Shown: positions 1 to 7,871 of the stretch, piece after piece
How positions within the stretch are numbered: the stretch's first letter is position 1
Layout: every line of letters begins with the position of its first letter
Origin: Candidatus Moraniibacteriota bacterium
Lineage (GTDB): Bacteria; Patescibacteriota; Minisyncoccia; Moranbacterales; UBA1568
DNA length: 35,638 bases
Direction: 5' to 3'
Assembly (NCBI GenBank): GCA_903859375.1
Contig: CAIOMK010000007.1
Coordinates: forward strand, 1 to 35,638
Translations under genes and position numbers: made by a program
Notes under the pieces: generated by a model
The model's input: the letters and a program-made list of their open reading frames with translations, nothing else
Databases searched by the model: none
Told to the model about the DNA's origin: nothing

Positions 1-725
1 CACACATAACAATCTACAACAGTAGAAATCTTATAGGTGTATTTGGCCAGCGGCTACTGAGAAATATGGAAAAATCTACAACAGTAGAAATCTTATAGGT
101 GTATTTGGCCGAACCACCCTTATTATAGGATAAAATCTACAACAGTAGAAATCTTATAGGTGTATTTGGCAGTAGCAAGCCGTCAATCTGAGTTTTATCT
201 ACAACAGTAGAAATCTTATAGGTGTATTTGGCAAAGCACGGTAACGAGAGAACATTGAATCTACAACAGTAGAAATCTTATAGGTGTATTTGGCCACGGT
301 AACGAGTGAACGAGAACATATCTACAACAGTAGAAATCTTATAGGTGTATTTGGCAACAACCTGTCAAAAAGGCCCGATACATCTACAACAGTAGAAATC
401 TTATAGGTGTATTTGGCACAGGAGATATTCAGACCTACATCAATCTACAACAGTAGAAATCTTATAGGTGTATTTGGCGTTGATATACGAAGAACCAAGA
501 TAAATCTACAACAGTAGAAATCTTATAGGTGTATTTGGCGAACATCGAGACCGCCGACGGCCAAATATCTACAACAGTAGAAATCTTATAGGTGTATTTG
601 GCGAAGAGGCAGCGTTAGCTTATAATAATCTACAACAGTAGAAATCTTATAGGTGTATTTGGCAAATGATAGACTCTCTGAAGCGACTCATCTACAACAG
701 TAGAAATCTTATAGGTGTATTTGGC
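1..725 (-). CRISPR. Type V-A CRISPR array, at least 12 repeats, cut by the window edge
   Basis: Twelve identical 36-bp repeats start at 12, 74, 135, 197, 259, 320, 382, 443, 504, 567, 628 and 690. They enclose 11 full spacers of 25-27 bp; bases 1-11 look like the end of a twelfth spacer, so the array probably continues to the left. Read on the minus strand each repeat ends in TTTCTACTGTTGTAGAT, the Cas12a crRNA handle (stem TCTAC/GTAGA), which fixes the direction of transcription as leftward, away from cas2. The leader-proximal (newest) repeat is the one at 690-725. The base 19 nt before the spacer is G where the usual handle has A. No repeat is degenerate, so the trailer end is probably not reached. 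Spacers 4 (233-258) and 5 (295-319) are related to each other. Confidence 0.98.
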
Positions 726-874
726 AGGTGAGATGCTTTATCTAAGCCAAAAGTATGCAAATAGCTCACAACGGAGACTACGAACCTTTGGCCTAGACAA
801 GCCTTTCCGATTTCTCGGATACCGTGGTTTTGAAATATAAATAACCCCATATAGATTTTCACTCTTGGAAGTTG
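726..874 (-). promoter_or_regulatory. CRISPR leader between cas2 and the array
   Basis: This non-coding stretch separates the cas2 stop from the first repeat and should carry the array promoter and the integration signal for Cas1-Cas2. It holds a small hairpin (TCCGA, loop TTTC, TCGGA at 806-819). I could not settle on a convincing -35/-10 pair. The role as leader follows from position and repeat orientation and is not read from a known motif. Confidence 0.7.
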
Positions 875-1153
875 TCAAAATACTACTATCTCTTTCTCCT
901 CATTCTCCGCATACCCATATCTGATGGCCTTTTTCTTGCACCCCTCACAGATCTGGAAGATAAGTATGCTGTCCGCTCCGGTAAATTGTTTCCGATACTT
1001 CAATTCTATCTCATCGAGCAGATTATGCAAGACCCTATCGCTATTCCGTATCTCGAACACGGAATACTGGATCCGACGACCGTGTTTTTCCAAAAACCTC
1101 GAAAACCGCGAGCGCGTCCGATTCGATTCAAAGTCATATGAGACGAGCAACAT
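875..1153 (-). CDS. cas2: CRISPR-associated endoribonuclease Cas2
   Basis: Small (92 aa) ferredoxin-fold protein that, with Cas1, forms the complex inserting new spacers at the leader end of the array. The N-terminus MLLVSYDFESNRTR carries the beta1 strand with the conserved Asp (D7), and the run IQYSVFEIRNSD is the familiar Cas2 core. Length is normal for the family. It starts 3 bp after the cas1 stop, so the two are almost certainly co-translated, and it is the last gene before the leader. In many Cas2 proteins the Asp is structural or vestigial in adaptation, so nuclease activity is not implied. Confidence 0.95.
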   Translation of the reverse strand: MLLVSYDFESNRTRSRFSRFLEKHGRRIQYSVFEIRNSDRVLHNLLDEIELKYRKQFTGADSILIFQICEGCKKKAIRYGYAENEEKEIVVF

Positions 1154-1156
1154 ACA

Positions 1157-2140
1157 TTATTTCTTGATATCAAAATACGGGAAATCGTCCGTCTCATTCA
1201 GTATGGCATAATAATAATCACGGATGTACGAATAGATGTCCTCTTTCCGTTCAAGAATCGCCTCCGTGAAAAGCTGGGCGTATCTGGTACTTTCCTGATA
1301 TTTCAAAAAGTATTGTTTTCGTTTCGGTGAATATTCGAAGTCCTCCTTCTTTACTTGGCCAAGATGATACATCTTGAGCAGTTTTCGTTCGATAATACAC
1401 CGGAACGGCTCCTCTATATCACATGACAGAGACTTCCGTTGAAAAAACAGTTGATGATACACGCCTCGATACGTATCGAATCCGAATAGACGAAGCAAGG
1501 AATCGACGTAATTGAACAGCATAGAATAACCGATGTCGAGCAGGATATTCTCCGGATCTGTTTTTCCTCTCGGGATCCTCCGTCTCCATCCTATGTCCGA
1601 AAAATATTCGCGAAAGAACCGCCTGCTCATTCCCCCTTCGAGACCAAGAAGAACCTGCCTGTCTTCTGTCACACTGATTTTCCCAAATACCTCATGTTCC
1701 AAATCAGACAGCGCTATGGTAGTCGCTTCGACATCGTCAATCGACCGCTCCTTCAGAAGAGCAATCTGGTTCCCTACCTTATTCCGAACGATATGGCATG
1801 CGATTGCAAGACTTCTGTCCGGAGAGAGTGCGTATTGCTTTTCTCGCAAGAGATAATTCCCATCTGCCGCGGCACCCACAGTCGCATAGGTTTCTAAGTT
1901 ACGTTTCAAAAAGAAAACTGATACGCCATTTTCCATACATTTCCGTAGCAGGACACTCGTGAACGATATTTCGCCAAGCACAAACACGGACAACGCCTTC
2001 CCACAGGCGACCTGATTCACCACTTTCCCGTCACGTTCACACGCGATATTCTGATTCTTGATCCGAAGTCGGACGTCCTTTCCAAATTCCGGTTGAATAA
2101 AAAGGATTTGTTTCTCTCGAAAATCTGGCAGGGTAAGCAT
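1157..2140 (-). CDS. cas1: CRISPR-associated integrase Cas1 (type V-A)
   Basis: 327-aa integrase that catalyses spacer insertion. The N-terminal beta domain (about residues 1-90) is followed by the helical catalytic domain. Candidate metal ligands are E168 in LGLEGGMSRRFF, H229 in GVYHQLFF and D241 in SCDIEEPFR, matching the Glu-His-Asp triad of the family. The ATG at 2140 lies 16 bp after the cas4 stop, and the gene is followed by cas2 with only 3 bp between. Order cas4-cas1-cas2 after the effector is standard for type V-A. No truncation or frameshift is seen, so the adaptation module looks functional. Confidence 0.95.
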   Translation of the reverse strand: MLTLPDFREKQILFIQPEFGKDVRLRIKNQNIACERDGKVVNQVACGKALSVFVLGEISFTSVLLRKCMENGVSVFFLKRNLETYATVGAAADGNYLLREKQYALSPDRSLAIACHIVRNKVGNQIALLKERSIDDVEATTIALSDLEHEVFGKISVTEDRQVLLGLEGGMSRRFFREYFSDIGWRRRIPRGKTDPENILLDIGYSMLFNYVDSLLRLFGFDTYRGVYHQLFFQRKSLSCDIEEPFRCIIERKLLKMYHLGQVKKEDFEYSPKRKQYFLKYQESTRYAQLFTEAILERKEDIYSYIRDYYYAILNETDDFPYFDIKK

Positions 2141-2156
2141 ATGTAATTCTCAACGA

Positions 2157-2705
2157 TTATAATGGGCGACAGAGCGTCTGATAAATACATCCTCTACATT
2201 TCGCAAGATTTTCTTCCAATGGCGCGTCGGCGATATTGAATACCCTCATTCTCTCCATGATTTCCTCAAACATACGCAGTTCTTCCCCTTCCGGAATCGG
2301 TATCTCATATCGGCGATTATCCGATAGAGACCTGATAACGAGCCTCTCGACTGGAAACCCCGCCTCTGAGAGCGCGAAGTATTGCGCATATAACTGAAGC
2401 CGATATCCTGGATGTACGACTGATATTTTCGACTTCCGTTCAATGAGCGTTTTATTCTCCTTGTCATACAGGTCTATCTTCCCCACGAGTCCATATTTCT
2501 CTAAATAGACTTCCTCTCCTTGCAGATACTTCTTTTCAGAAGCGTATGTCCCGGTATCGACCGTCACATGATTCAACCGGCCACGGACCTGTGGCGAAGC
2601 ATGGTATGTCACATCCGAAAACGACTCATACACCGAATGGAAGTAGAGTGAGCGCGGACAAAACAGGAAGTCATTGATTTTCGAGATCTGGATGAGTGAT
2701 TCCAT
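2157..2705 (-). CDS. cas4: CRISPR-associated exonuclease Cas4
   Basis: RecB-family, iron-sulfur exonuclease that trims prespacers and helps select protospacers with the proper PAM. From the ATG at 2705 the protein has 182 aa. It begins with the motif INDFLFCPRSLYFH (first cluster Cys, C16), has the nuclease core GKIDLYDKENKTLIERKSK and the QLYAQY motif, and ends with C170, C173 and C179 (CRGC...LC), completing the four-Cys cluster. An upstream TTG at 2756 would add 17 residues of unconserved sequence (MTGTAYGYTV...), so I prefer the ATG although it has no clear Shine-Dalgarno. It lies between cas12a and cas1, all reading leftward. Confidence 0.93.
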   Translation of the reverse strand: MESLIQISKINDFLFCPRSLYFHSVYESFSDVTYHASPQVRGRLNHVTVDTGTYASEKKYLQGEEVYLEKYGLVGKIDLYDKENKTLIERKSKISVVHPGYRLQLYAQYFALSEAGFPVERLVIRSLSDNRRYEIPIPEGEELRMFEEIMERMRVFNIADAPLEENLAKCRGCIYQTLCRPL

Positions 2706-2784
2706 AGGATAAAGAAAGAAACAGCCTACGGTATACCCGTAAGCCGTTCCTGTCAACCGTCCGCACCGCGCCTATGTTATCCCG

Positions 2785-5700
2785 CTATTTTTTCATAGCA
2801 TTCTCCCGGGCGAAGTTGTCCCATTCAGCGTGAGAGATGTATAACCCTCCCCATCCCAGTCCTTCACAAGTCCCATTTGTTCTCTTATATTCTGATATCT
2901 TATCAAGAATGACAATCCCTTTCCGCGCGATATTATATGCCCCGTTGTCATCCCCGTTTTTCGGAAGTTTCGCACCGAACTTCTCCGGAGACCGACTGTC
3001 GAAGAATGGCGCAACCGGTGAAAGAATGAAGTCACTTTTATCGGAATCCGTTGTGTCGGGGTCTGTGTTTCGAATCTGAAACATCAGATTGACCAAAAAG
3101 ACAAACTCCCGGAAAAACCGCTCGTTCCCTTCGGGATTGATGTCCGCTATGCGGTTCAAGATATCGCCGTTCAGATCAATGTCGACGGATTCGAATAGCT
3201 CACGGAAATTCACAGTCAAATCTGCATAATGGTCGTACCCGCCCTTCCCGACATTGAGTTTCCGATTCCACCGATACCGTTCAACGCTGGACGATACCGT
3301 CCAATCCGTCCGATTTGGAAATACGATATCCCTTGTATCGCCACTCACAAACTTTTTCAGGTCATACGAGACGTCAAACCGGCCCTCATTCAGCATGATC
3401 GACCCGAACTTCGCGATATCCTCCTTTGCTTTCTTCGCACTCGTATATTTAAGATACAGGTTCGGGCGCCACCCGGTAGCCGGGTCGATCTTGGAGGTGT
3501 AACTCGCTTGCGTATAAAAGACAATTCCGGTCTGCTTACCCATCTTCTGGAACGATTCGAATGGTGCGACGAGTTGATATGCGCGGAGCAGGCTCCCCGC
3601 TGACTCAGGATCCGTTTCTCCCTTTTCAACCAGAAACGACAGTTTGTCGATGAGCGCCTTTTCTAATTGCTGATATGCGCTTTTTTCAATGCCTCCGCGG
3701 ATCTGTTTGAACCGCATATTAAGATCCTCGAGGACGATGATAGCATTATGTTCGATAGCCAAATCCGCGAGCTTCCGGACTACCTGCGAGACATATCCGT
3801 TTTTAAGATCCTTGATTCCCTCTACCGCCTGCCAATCCTTGCGAGCCTGTTCCCGACCTTTGGCGCGCTCGTCCAACTTTCCTGCATAGTCAATACCGTT
3901 GACCGTATTGAGACTCCCGCTTTCCACAACCTCCCCTTTTTGAGTGATGACTGAGTAGTATGCCAGATGCTTTTCCCCTCGATCCACACCGATGATGTTC
4001 ATATCAGGGTTTCCGGCAAGTAGGTCATTAATCTCTTCATTGAACCGAAACCGTATACCTTTGCCACGATTCATCGTCATCGGTACATGAAAAAGAATTT
4101 TATCTTCCGAATATCGCTTTCTGCTCACGACTTTCCTACCGTCTTTTCCGGTCATATTCGACCCGTCAGCGTTCTGTTTGAACCCAAGTTTGTCCGTTGC
4201 CGTCGCCGGACGATAGAACAATTCCGCCTGTCCATTCAGCTTCATAGGAAAATCTGCCTCCGCATTCTCCTCCGAAAACAGCGACTCAAAATAGAGTGTA
4301 TGAAGATTTTTCGCTCCGTCCTTCCGTACACCATCTTTCAAATTCCAATCCTTATTATGGATCTCGAAAAGATACAGTTTTTTTGCTGCATCATTCTCTT
4401 TAAGATTATATATACCCTGTTCCAGATACAGTGATGAAATCGGCACAAACGACACGGTATAGAATGAACCTTTGCTTATATCTCTAGCAAGTGATTTTGC
4501 ATCTTTATATTCACGATCAATTACTTTGTCAAGAATTTTTTGAAGTTCTGGAAAAAATACAGCCCTTGTTTCTAAAACCTTTTTCAACCTATCGATTAAT
4601 TCTTCATCGTTTAAAATATCCTGATCATCGGAATACTTTGATCCGAACAAGCCTTTATATACAGAACCGTAAAGCGTTTTCGCATCAACTTGCTTATAAA
4701 CCATCTTTTCGTAGCATTCGGAGTCTGTCTTATATGCTTCAGGAAATTTCGCCTTATCGAAAATTCTTGAATAATTTGTTACTCCGAGAAAAAACCTACC
4801 TCCTTTCCTAAAAAGATACGAGCAGTATTGCGTATTTCCCTCAGGGCTATCGGGCCAACCTTCAAGAAGCTTTGAATTATCAAAATTCAGTTTCCATTTC
4901 TCTTCAGAATACGGTTTCTTCGTGAGATAGTTTCGTAACGCGTCATATGCCTTGATTATTTCTTCACGGGCATTCTCATGGAATGCCAAATATCCCTGCT
5001 CCGGCTCGGAATAGAACGAGTCCAACTCATATTCCTCGTTCCATACGCCTTTCTTCTCAAGTGAGAAATACTTCGCCATCTGGTAGATCCGCAATACCGA
5101 ATCCGCAAAATTTTTGATGAATACTTTCTCATCAGGTCCAAATTTTGATCCGGTTATGGCGGTCATCTTCTGTGCGAATATCTCATACCCTGTCCTCGTC
5201 CGAATCGTCCGGGTCCCCGCATCCGATGAAAGAACCTCCTCAAAGCGTTCGGCATTTATCAATGCTGTCGAAAAGTCTTCTTTCTCGGCAATCGTACGCA
5301 TAGTTTCCGAGCCGAACAGTCCACGAATTTCGAATGAAAGTATACTCAAAAATTGTTCCCATCTCGATTCATTACCAGTAAGAATACCAGCGCTGTTTTC
5401 CGCTGTATTATAATATCGCTCTTTCCATACTCTATTTTCCTGAGGGTACACCAAAAGCGCCTCCTGAAGATACGACAGAGCGATATGGTCCGGAAACGTA
5501 TACAGATCTTCTGCCTTTTTGTACGACAGTCCGCTCGGCTTGTCAGATTTCATTACTCCATACAAAGCAGACTCAAAGTCGTGTGTATTCTCGCTCCATT
5601 TACGGGTAATGGTATTGAAACCTTCTTTGGAAAGATAGATTTTTGAAAGATCAAACGCATCATTCTCAGATACGAACTTCCCCATAAGCAACCGGAAGAT

Positions 5701-6726
5701 GCCGACCTTCGATCCCGCATTTTTCCGAAACGTTCCCAATACAGATATCAACTCTTCATCATTTTCTATCCCTTCAAGAAACGCGTCTTTTTCGCTTAAT
5801 ATCTGTTTGTCGAGCGGCTTCAAAAACGGCAATCTCTCGCCTTTGTGGTCTTGGAGATATTTATTGATATATTGATTGATACCTTTCTTATTCTGGTCTG
5901 TCGAATCACCGCCGAGAACAGTGTTATATCTGTCTATTCCCTGTTGTAACAGGCACTCGTCATAGAATCTCGGGGAGAATACATTACCGAGAAAGACGTC
6001 AAAATGACCTTCAACCTCGGAAAGATCAAGTGTCTTCCTCAGCCGATCAAACGCTATAATATTGTCGCAAAATCTTTTCAGATTCTCATCGACTATGCGA
6101 GTAGCAATCGCGGAGTGCTTCCCGTCATCCTTGTAAAAATTCTTTCTCGACTCATGAAACTTTGTAAAATAACCAGCAAATCCCTTCCATTGGTCGAAAA
6201 TGGAAATCCGATTTCCTGCATCATCCTCGACAAACGCATCTTCTTCAGTACCATACCGTTCCCTCAAAACACGGAATATCCCCTCCTCAAAAAGAAAATC
6301 GATCCCTGATTTCTTAATTTTTGCAGATGAATATTGTTCCGCCCACACCTTGGCAGTCTCTTCAAAAAATCGGGTAACCTCATTGCGCAATGATTTCTCT
6401 ATGTCCGTCAGTTTCTTCGCCTTCGTTTTATCTTTTTTGTCCGTTCGCCAATCGGAGAATATTGATAAATAATCCGTCAATCCGGACAATGCAACGTTCG
6501 AGAGAGACTCCTGCACAAATTCACGGTGTAATCTATCAAAATACGGTTTTGTCCGTTCGTATTTTTCCTTGATCATCCTGTCCTTTTCAAACACACCAGC
6601 CTCATCAAGCATTTCCTTGGTTTTCCCTACCGGTCGCAATTCGAACCGAAGCGTCTTTGAAAGCTCATACTTTCGTGTAAAGTCACTGAATGCCGAGATC
6701 TGTTTTCCGCTCATCATACAATACAT
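2785..6726 (-). CDS. cas12a: RNA-guided DNA endonuclease Cas12a (Cpf1)
   Basis: Single-protein effector of type V-A CRISPR (1313 aa, usual size 1200-1350). It processes its own pre-crRNA and cuts T-rich-PAM DNA with one RuvC site. The N-terminus (FSDFTRKYELSKTLRFELRP) is the typical Cas12a WED-I start. RuvC residues are D915 in IIGVDRGEKHLAYYSV, E1000 in IIVLEDLNMRFK and D1259 in NGDDNGAYNIARKG; R1219 in MFQIRNTD matches the essential Nuc-domain Arg. The WED region LNGQAELFYRP, needed for crRNA handling, is intact. M1 is chosen because it is the first ATG after a plausible promoter; M4 and M5 are alternatives. cas4-cas1-cas2 follow in the same direction. GC is somewhat lower than in the housekeeping genes to the right. 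Apparently intact and active. Confidence 0.98.
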   Translation of the reverse strand: MYCMMSGKQISAFSDFTRKYELSKTLRFELRPVGKTKEMLDEAGVFEKDRMIKEKYERTKPYFDRLHREFVQESLSNVALSGLTDYLSIFSDWRTDKKDKTKAKKLTDIEKSLRNEVTRFFEETAKVWAEQYSSAKIKKSGIDFLFEEGIFRVLRERYGTEEDAFVEDDAGNRISIFDQWKGFAGYFTKFHESRKNFYKDDGKHSAIATRIVDENLKRFCDNIIAFDRLRKTLDLSEVEGHFDVFLGNVFSPRFYDECLLQQGIDRYNTVLGGDSTDQNKKGINQYINKYLQDHKGERLPFLKPLDKQILSEKDAFLEGIENDEELISVLGTFRKNAGSKVGIFRLLMGKFVSENDAFDLSKIYLSKEGFNTITRKWSENTHDFESALYGVMKSDKPSGLSYKKAEDLYTFPDHIALSYLQEALLVYPQENRVWKERYYNTAENSAGILTGNESRWEQFLSILSFEIRGLFGSETMRTIAEKEDFSTALINAERFEEVLSSDAGTRTIRTRTGYEIFAQKMTAITGSKFGPDEKVFIKNFADSVLRIYQMAKYFSLEKKGVWNEEYELDSFYSEPEQGYLAFHENAREEIIKAYDALRNYLTKKPYSEEKWKLNFDNSKLLEGWPDSPEGNTQYCSYLFRKGGRFFLGVTNYSRIFDKAKFPEAYKTDSECYEKMVYKQVDAKTLYGSVYKGLFGSKYSDDQDILNDEELIDRLKKVLETRAVFFPELQKILDKVIDREYKDAKSLARDISKGSFYTVSFVPISSLYLEQGIYNLKENDAAKKLYLFEIHNKDWNLKDGVRKDGAKNLHTLYFESLFSEENAEADFPMKLNGQAELFYRPATATDKLGFKQNADGSNMTGKDGRKVVSRKRYSEDKILFHVPMTMNRGKGIRFRFNEEINDLLAGNPDMNIIGVDRGEKHLAYYSVITQKGEVVESGSLNTVNGIDYAGKLDERAKGREQARKDWQAVEGIKDLKNGYVSQVVRKLADLAIEHNAIIVLEDLNMRFKQIRGGIEKSAYQQLEKALIDKLSFLVEKGETDPESAGSLLRAYQLVAPFESFQKMGKQTGIVFYTQASYTSKIDPATGWRPNLYLKYTSAKKAKEDIAKFGSIMLNEGRFDVSYDLKKFVSGDTRDIVFPNRTDWTVSSSVERYRWNRKLNVGKGGYDHYADLTVNFRELFESVDIDLNGDILNRIADINPEGNERFFREFVFLVNLMFQIRNTDPDTTDSDKSDFILSPVAPFFDSRSPEKFGAKLPKNGDDNGAYNIARKGIVILDKISEYKRTNGTCEGLGWGGLYISHAEWDNFARENAMKK

Positions 6727-6747
6727 GGCTAGTGATTATCTCTTTTA

Positions 6748-6776
6748 ATAATAGGCCTCTAATCCCACAAGGACAA
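6748..6776 (-). promoter_or_regulatory. Predicted promoter of the cas12a operon
   Basis: On the minus strand TTGTCC (6776-6771) and TATTAT (6753-6748) are separated by exactly 17 bp, which places a start site about 15 nt before the cas12a ATG. A short inverted repeat (CCTCT at 6756-6760, AGAGG at 6776-6780) overlaps the -35 and spacer and could be an operator. Matches are 4/6 and 5/6, so this is a prediction only. Confidence 0.5.
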
Positions 6777-6793
6777 GAGGATTTTTCCCTATC

Positions 6794-6824
6794 TTTACAG
6801 CGCCCGCTGTAAAATCTTTTTTTC
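6794..6824 (+). terminator. Perfect 20-bp palindrome with plus-strand T-run (orphan terminator or cas operator)
   Basis: TTTACAGCG, CC, CGCTGTAAA form a perfect 9-bp stem (6794-6813). On the plus strand it is followed by ATCTTTTTTT, the signature of an intrinsic terminator, yet no plus-strand gene lies to its left; only transcripts antisense to cas12a would be stopped. Its centre lies about 28 bp upstream of the predicted cas12a -35, so it could equally be a binding site for a dimeric regulator. Confidence 0.55.
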
Positions 6825-6927
6825 GATCATATATCGGATATAGAGGTCGATTCAGATGATAGCTATCAGTCGGGAGAAGACCGTTTTGTCCAGCAAAAAG
6901 AAAGACCCACGTGAATCATACCCCCAC

Positions 6928-6955
6928 AAAACGTAAAACAGGTGTATTACGTTTT
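6928..6955. terminator. Bidirectional hairpin, possible terminator
   Basis: AAAACGTAA (6928-6936), a 10-nt loop and TTACGTTTT (6947-6955) form a perfect 9-bp stem with T-rich ends on both strands. On the minus strand it would end transcription coming from the methyltransferase gene before cas12a. The loop plus stem on the plus strand is complementary over 9 nt to the 5' part of the CRISPR repeat, probably by chance. Confidence 0.45.
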
Positions 6956-7160
6956 TAAGTGCCTTTTCAAGCCTTTTTTTGTAAGATATTTTTTGCTCTC
7001 GTTCCTTGGAATCGGACTATTTCGCGCAACGGAATCCGATATTCTCTTCCCGAAAATCCCTGGCATGACCGACTCGGGAAGCCGGCCAGTTCCAGTCTTT
7101 TCCGATTTCAACTCAATTCACCCTCTCTCTCTCGCTTCCCCTCTCAGCTCCGAGATTCCT

Positions 7161-7181
7161 CTCCGAGGACGGTCCTCGGAG
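7161..7181. repeat. Perfect 10-1-10 palindrome after the methyltransferase gene
   Basis: CTCCGAGGAC, G, GTCCTCGGAG forms a strong GC-rich stem whose right edge is 8 bp beyond the methyltransferase stop codon. There is no T-run on either side, so it is at best a factor-dependent terminator or an RNA-stabilising hairpin. Confidence 0.55.
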
Positions 7182-7189
7182 GGAATTTC

Positions 7190-7816
7190 CTATGAGTCGG
7201 TTAGTAGTGGCTTTCTGGCAATCATTCTGACCACGCCATGTTCGTGAGGTTCTGGACTACCAGGATGTCCCGCGTCAGTGACTATTTTTTCTTCATAAAT
7301 AATAATCTCAAAATCATGGAAAATGTTTTTGAGCTCATTTTCTTCGAAAAAACATCGTTTTTCCGGATTGGATTTTTCAAAGAATGAATCCTTGGTCGTG
7401 AAAGAAGCAATCAAAATATATCCGTTGACCTTCACATTCGTTTTGATTGTTTCAAGAATTTTCAATGCATCTTTTTTTGGAAGAAATTGCAAAGAATTGA
7501 AAGCGTTGATCACGGAAAATTTTTCTTTTTCGATTGCAAAATCCTGCATGTCCTCTTCAAATAATTCAATTTTTTCAATTGACAGACCTTTTTCTAAAAT
7601 TTGATTCTTGATGCTGTTGAGCCCACTTGCAGCAGAATCAACGGCAGTCACACGGAATCCATTTTCAAGCATAAACAGACAGTCGCGTCCTTGTCCGCAA
7701 CCCAAATCCAAAAAAGGAAACTCTAATTCAAGTTTTTCAAAAATCATTTGCAGAAGCTTATTTGGCTCCGCTCCCCAGACAGCAGGATTGTTTTTATAGA
7801 GAGTGTTATATTCCAT
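7190..7816 (-). CDS. TehB-like SAM-dependent methyltransferase
   Basis: Class I methyltransferase of 208 aa. Motif I is FLDLGCGQGRDCLF (about residues 36-48), with VTAVDSAASGL after it and INAFNSLQFL as the motif IV region; the tail GVVRMIARKP resembles the end of TehB proteins. TehB-type enzymes methylate tellurite, selenite or thiols and small molecules, but the substrate cannot be read here. The gene is strikingly AT-rich (about one third GC by eye) against the roughly 55% GC of ftsQ next to it, and it is bounded by a terminator (7841-7871) and a palindrome (7161-7181). This suggests an acquired single-gene unit. It is co-directional with the cas operon but 460 bp away, so a CRISPR role is not supported. 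Confidence 0.8.
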   Translation of the reverse strand: MEYNTLYKNNPAVWGAEPNKLLQMIFEKLELEFPFLDLGCGQGRDCLFMLENGFRVTAVDSAASGLNSIKNQILEKGLSIEKIELFEEDMQDFAIEKEKFSVINAFNSLQFLPKKDALKILETIKTNVKVNGYILIASFTTKDSFFEKSNPEKRCFFEENELKNIFHDFEIIIYEEKIVTDAGHPGSPEPHEHGVVRMIARKPLLTDS

Positions 7817-7840
7817 ATATCAATAATAAACTAAAGTATC

Positions 7841-7871
7841 AAAAAAATGAACCGTATAAGGTTCATTTTTT
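7841..7871. terminator. Bidirectional intrinsic terminator at the ftsQ 3' end
   Basis: AAAAAAATGAACC, loop GTATAA, GGTTCATTTTTT: a near-perfect 12-bp stem with T-runs in both directions. It overlaps the ftsQ stop codon (7863-7865) and separates ftsQ from the methyltransferase gene. Confidence 0.9.

Larger units (their letters stand above)
6727..7189. other. 463-bp gene-free region upstream of cas12a
   Basis: I see no credible gene here. It holds, from cas12a outward: the predicted cas promoter, a perfect 9-2-9 palindrome (6794-6813), a bidirectional AT hairpin (6928-6955), a pyrimidine-rich stretch (about 7090-7150) and a perfect 10-1-10 palindrome (7161-7181) just past the methyltransferase stop. 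Plus-strand reading frames across it show no Shine-Dalgarno or recognisable protein. Confidence 0.6.

Noticed and set aside
1-725. Self-targeting by spacers
   Set aside because: I scanned the window by eye for spacer segments and found none, which does not exclude targets elsewhere in the genome.
6907-6920. Second CACGTG-centred parS-like box upstream of cas12a
   Set aside because: Only 11 of 16 positions match and one arm is unrelated, so chance is the better explanation.
6942-7247. Plus-strand open frames upstream of cas12a
   Set aside because: They cross the methyltransferase stop and hairpins, have no ribosome-binding site and give low-complexity sequences; no protein family is recognised.
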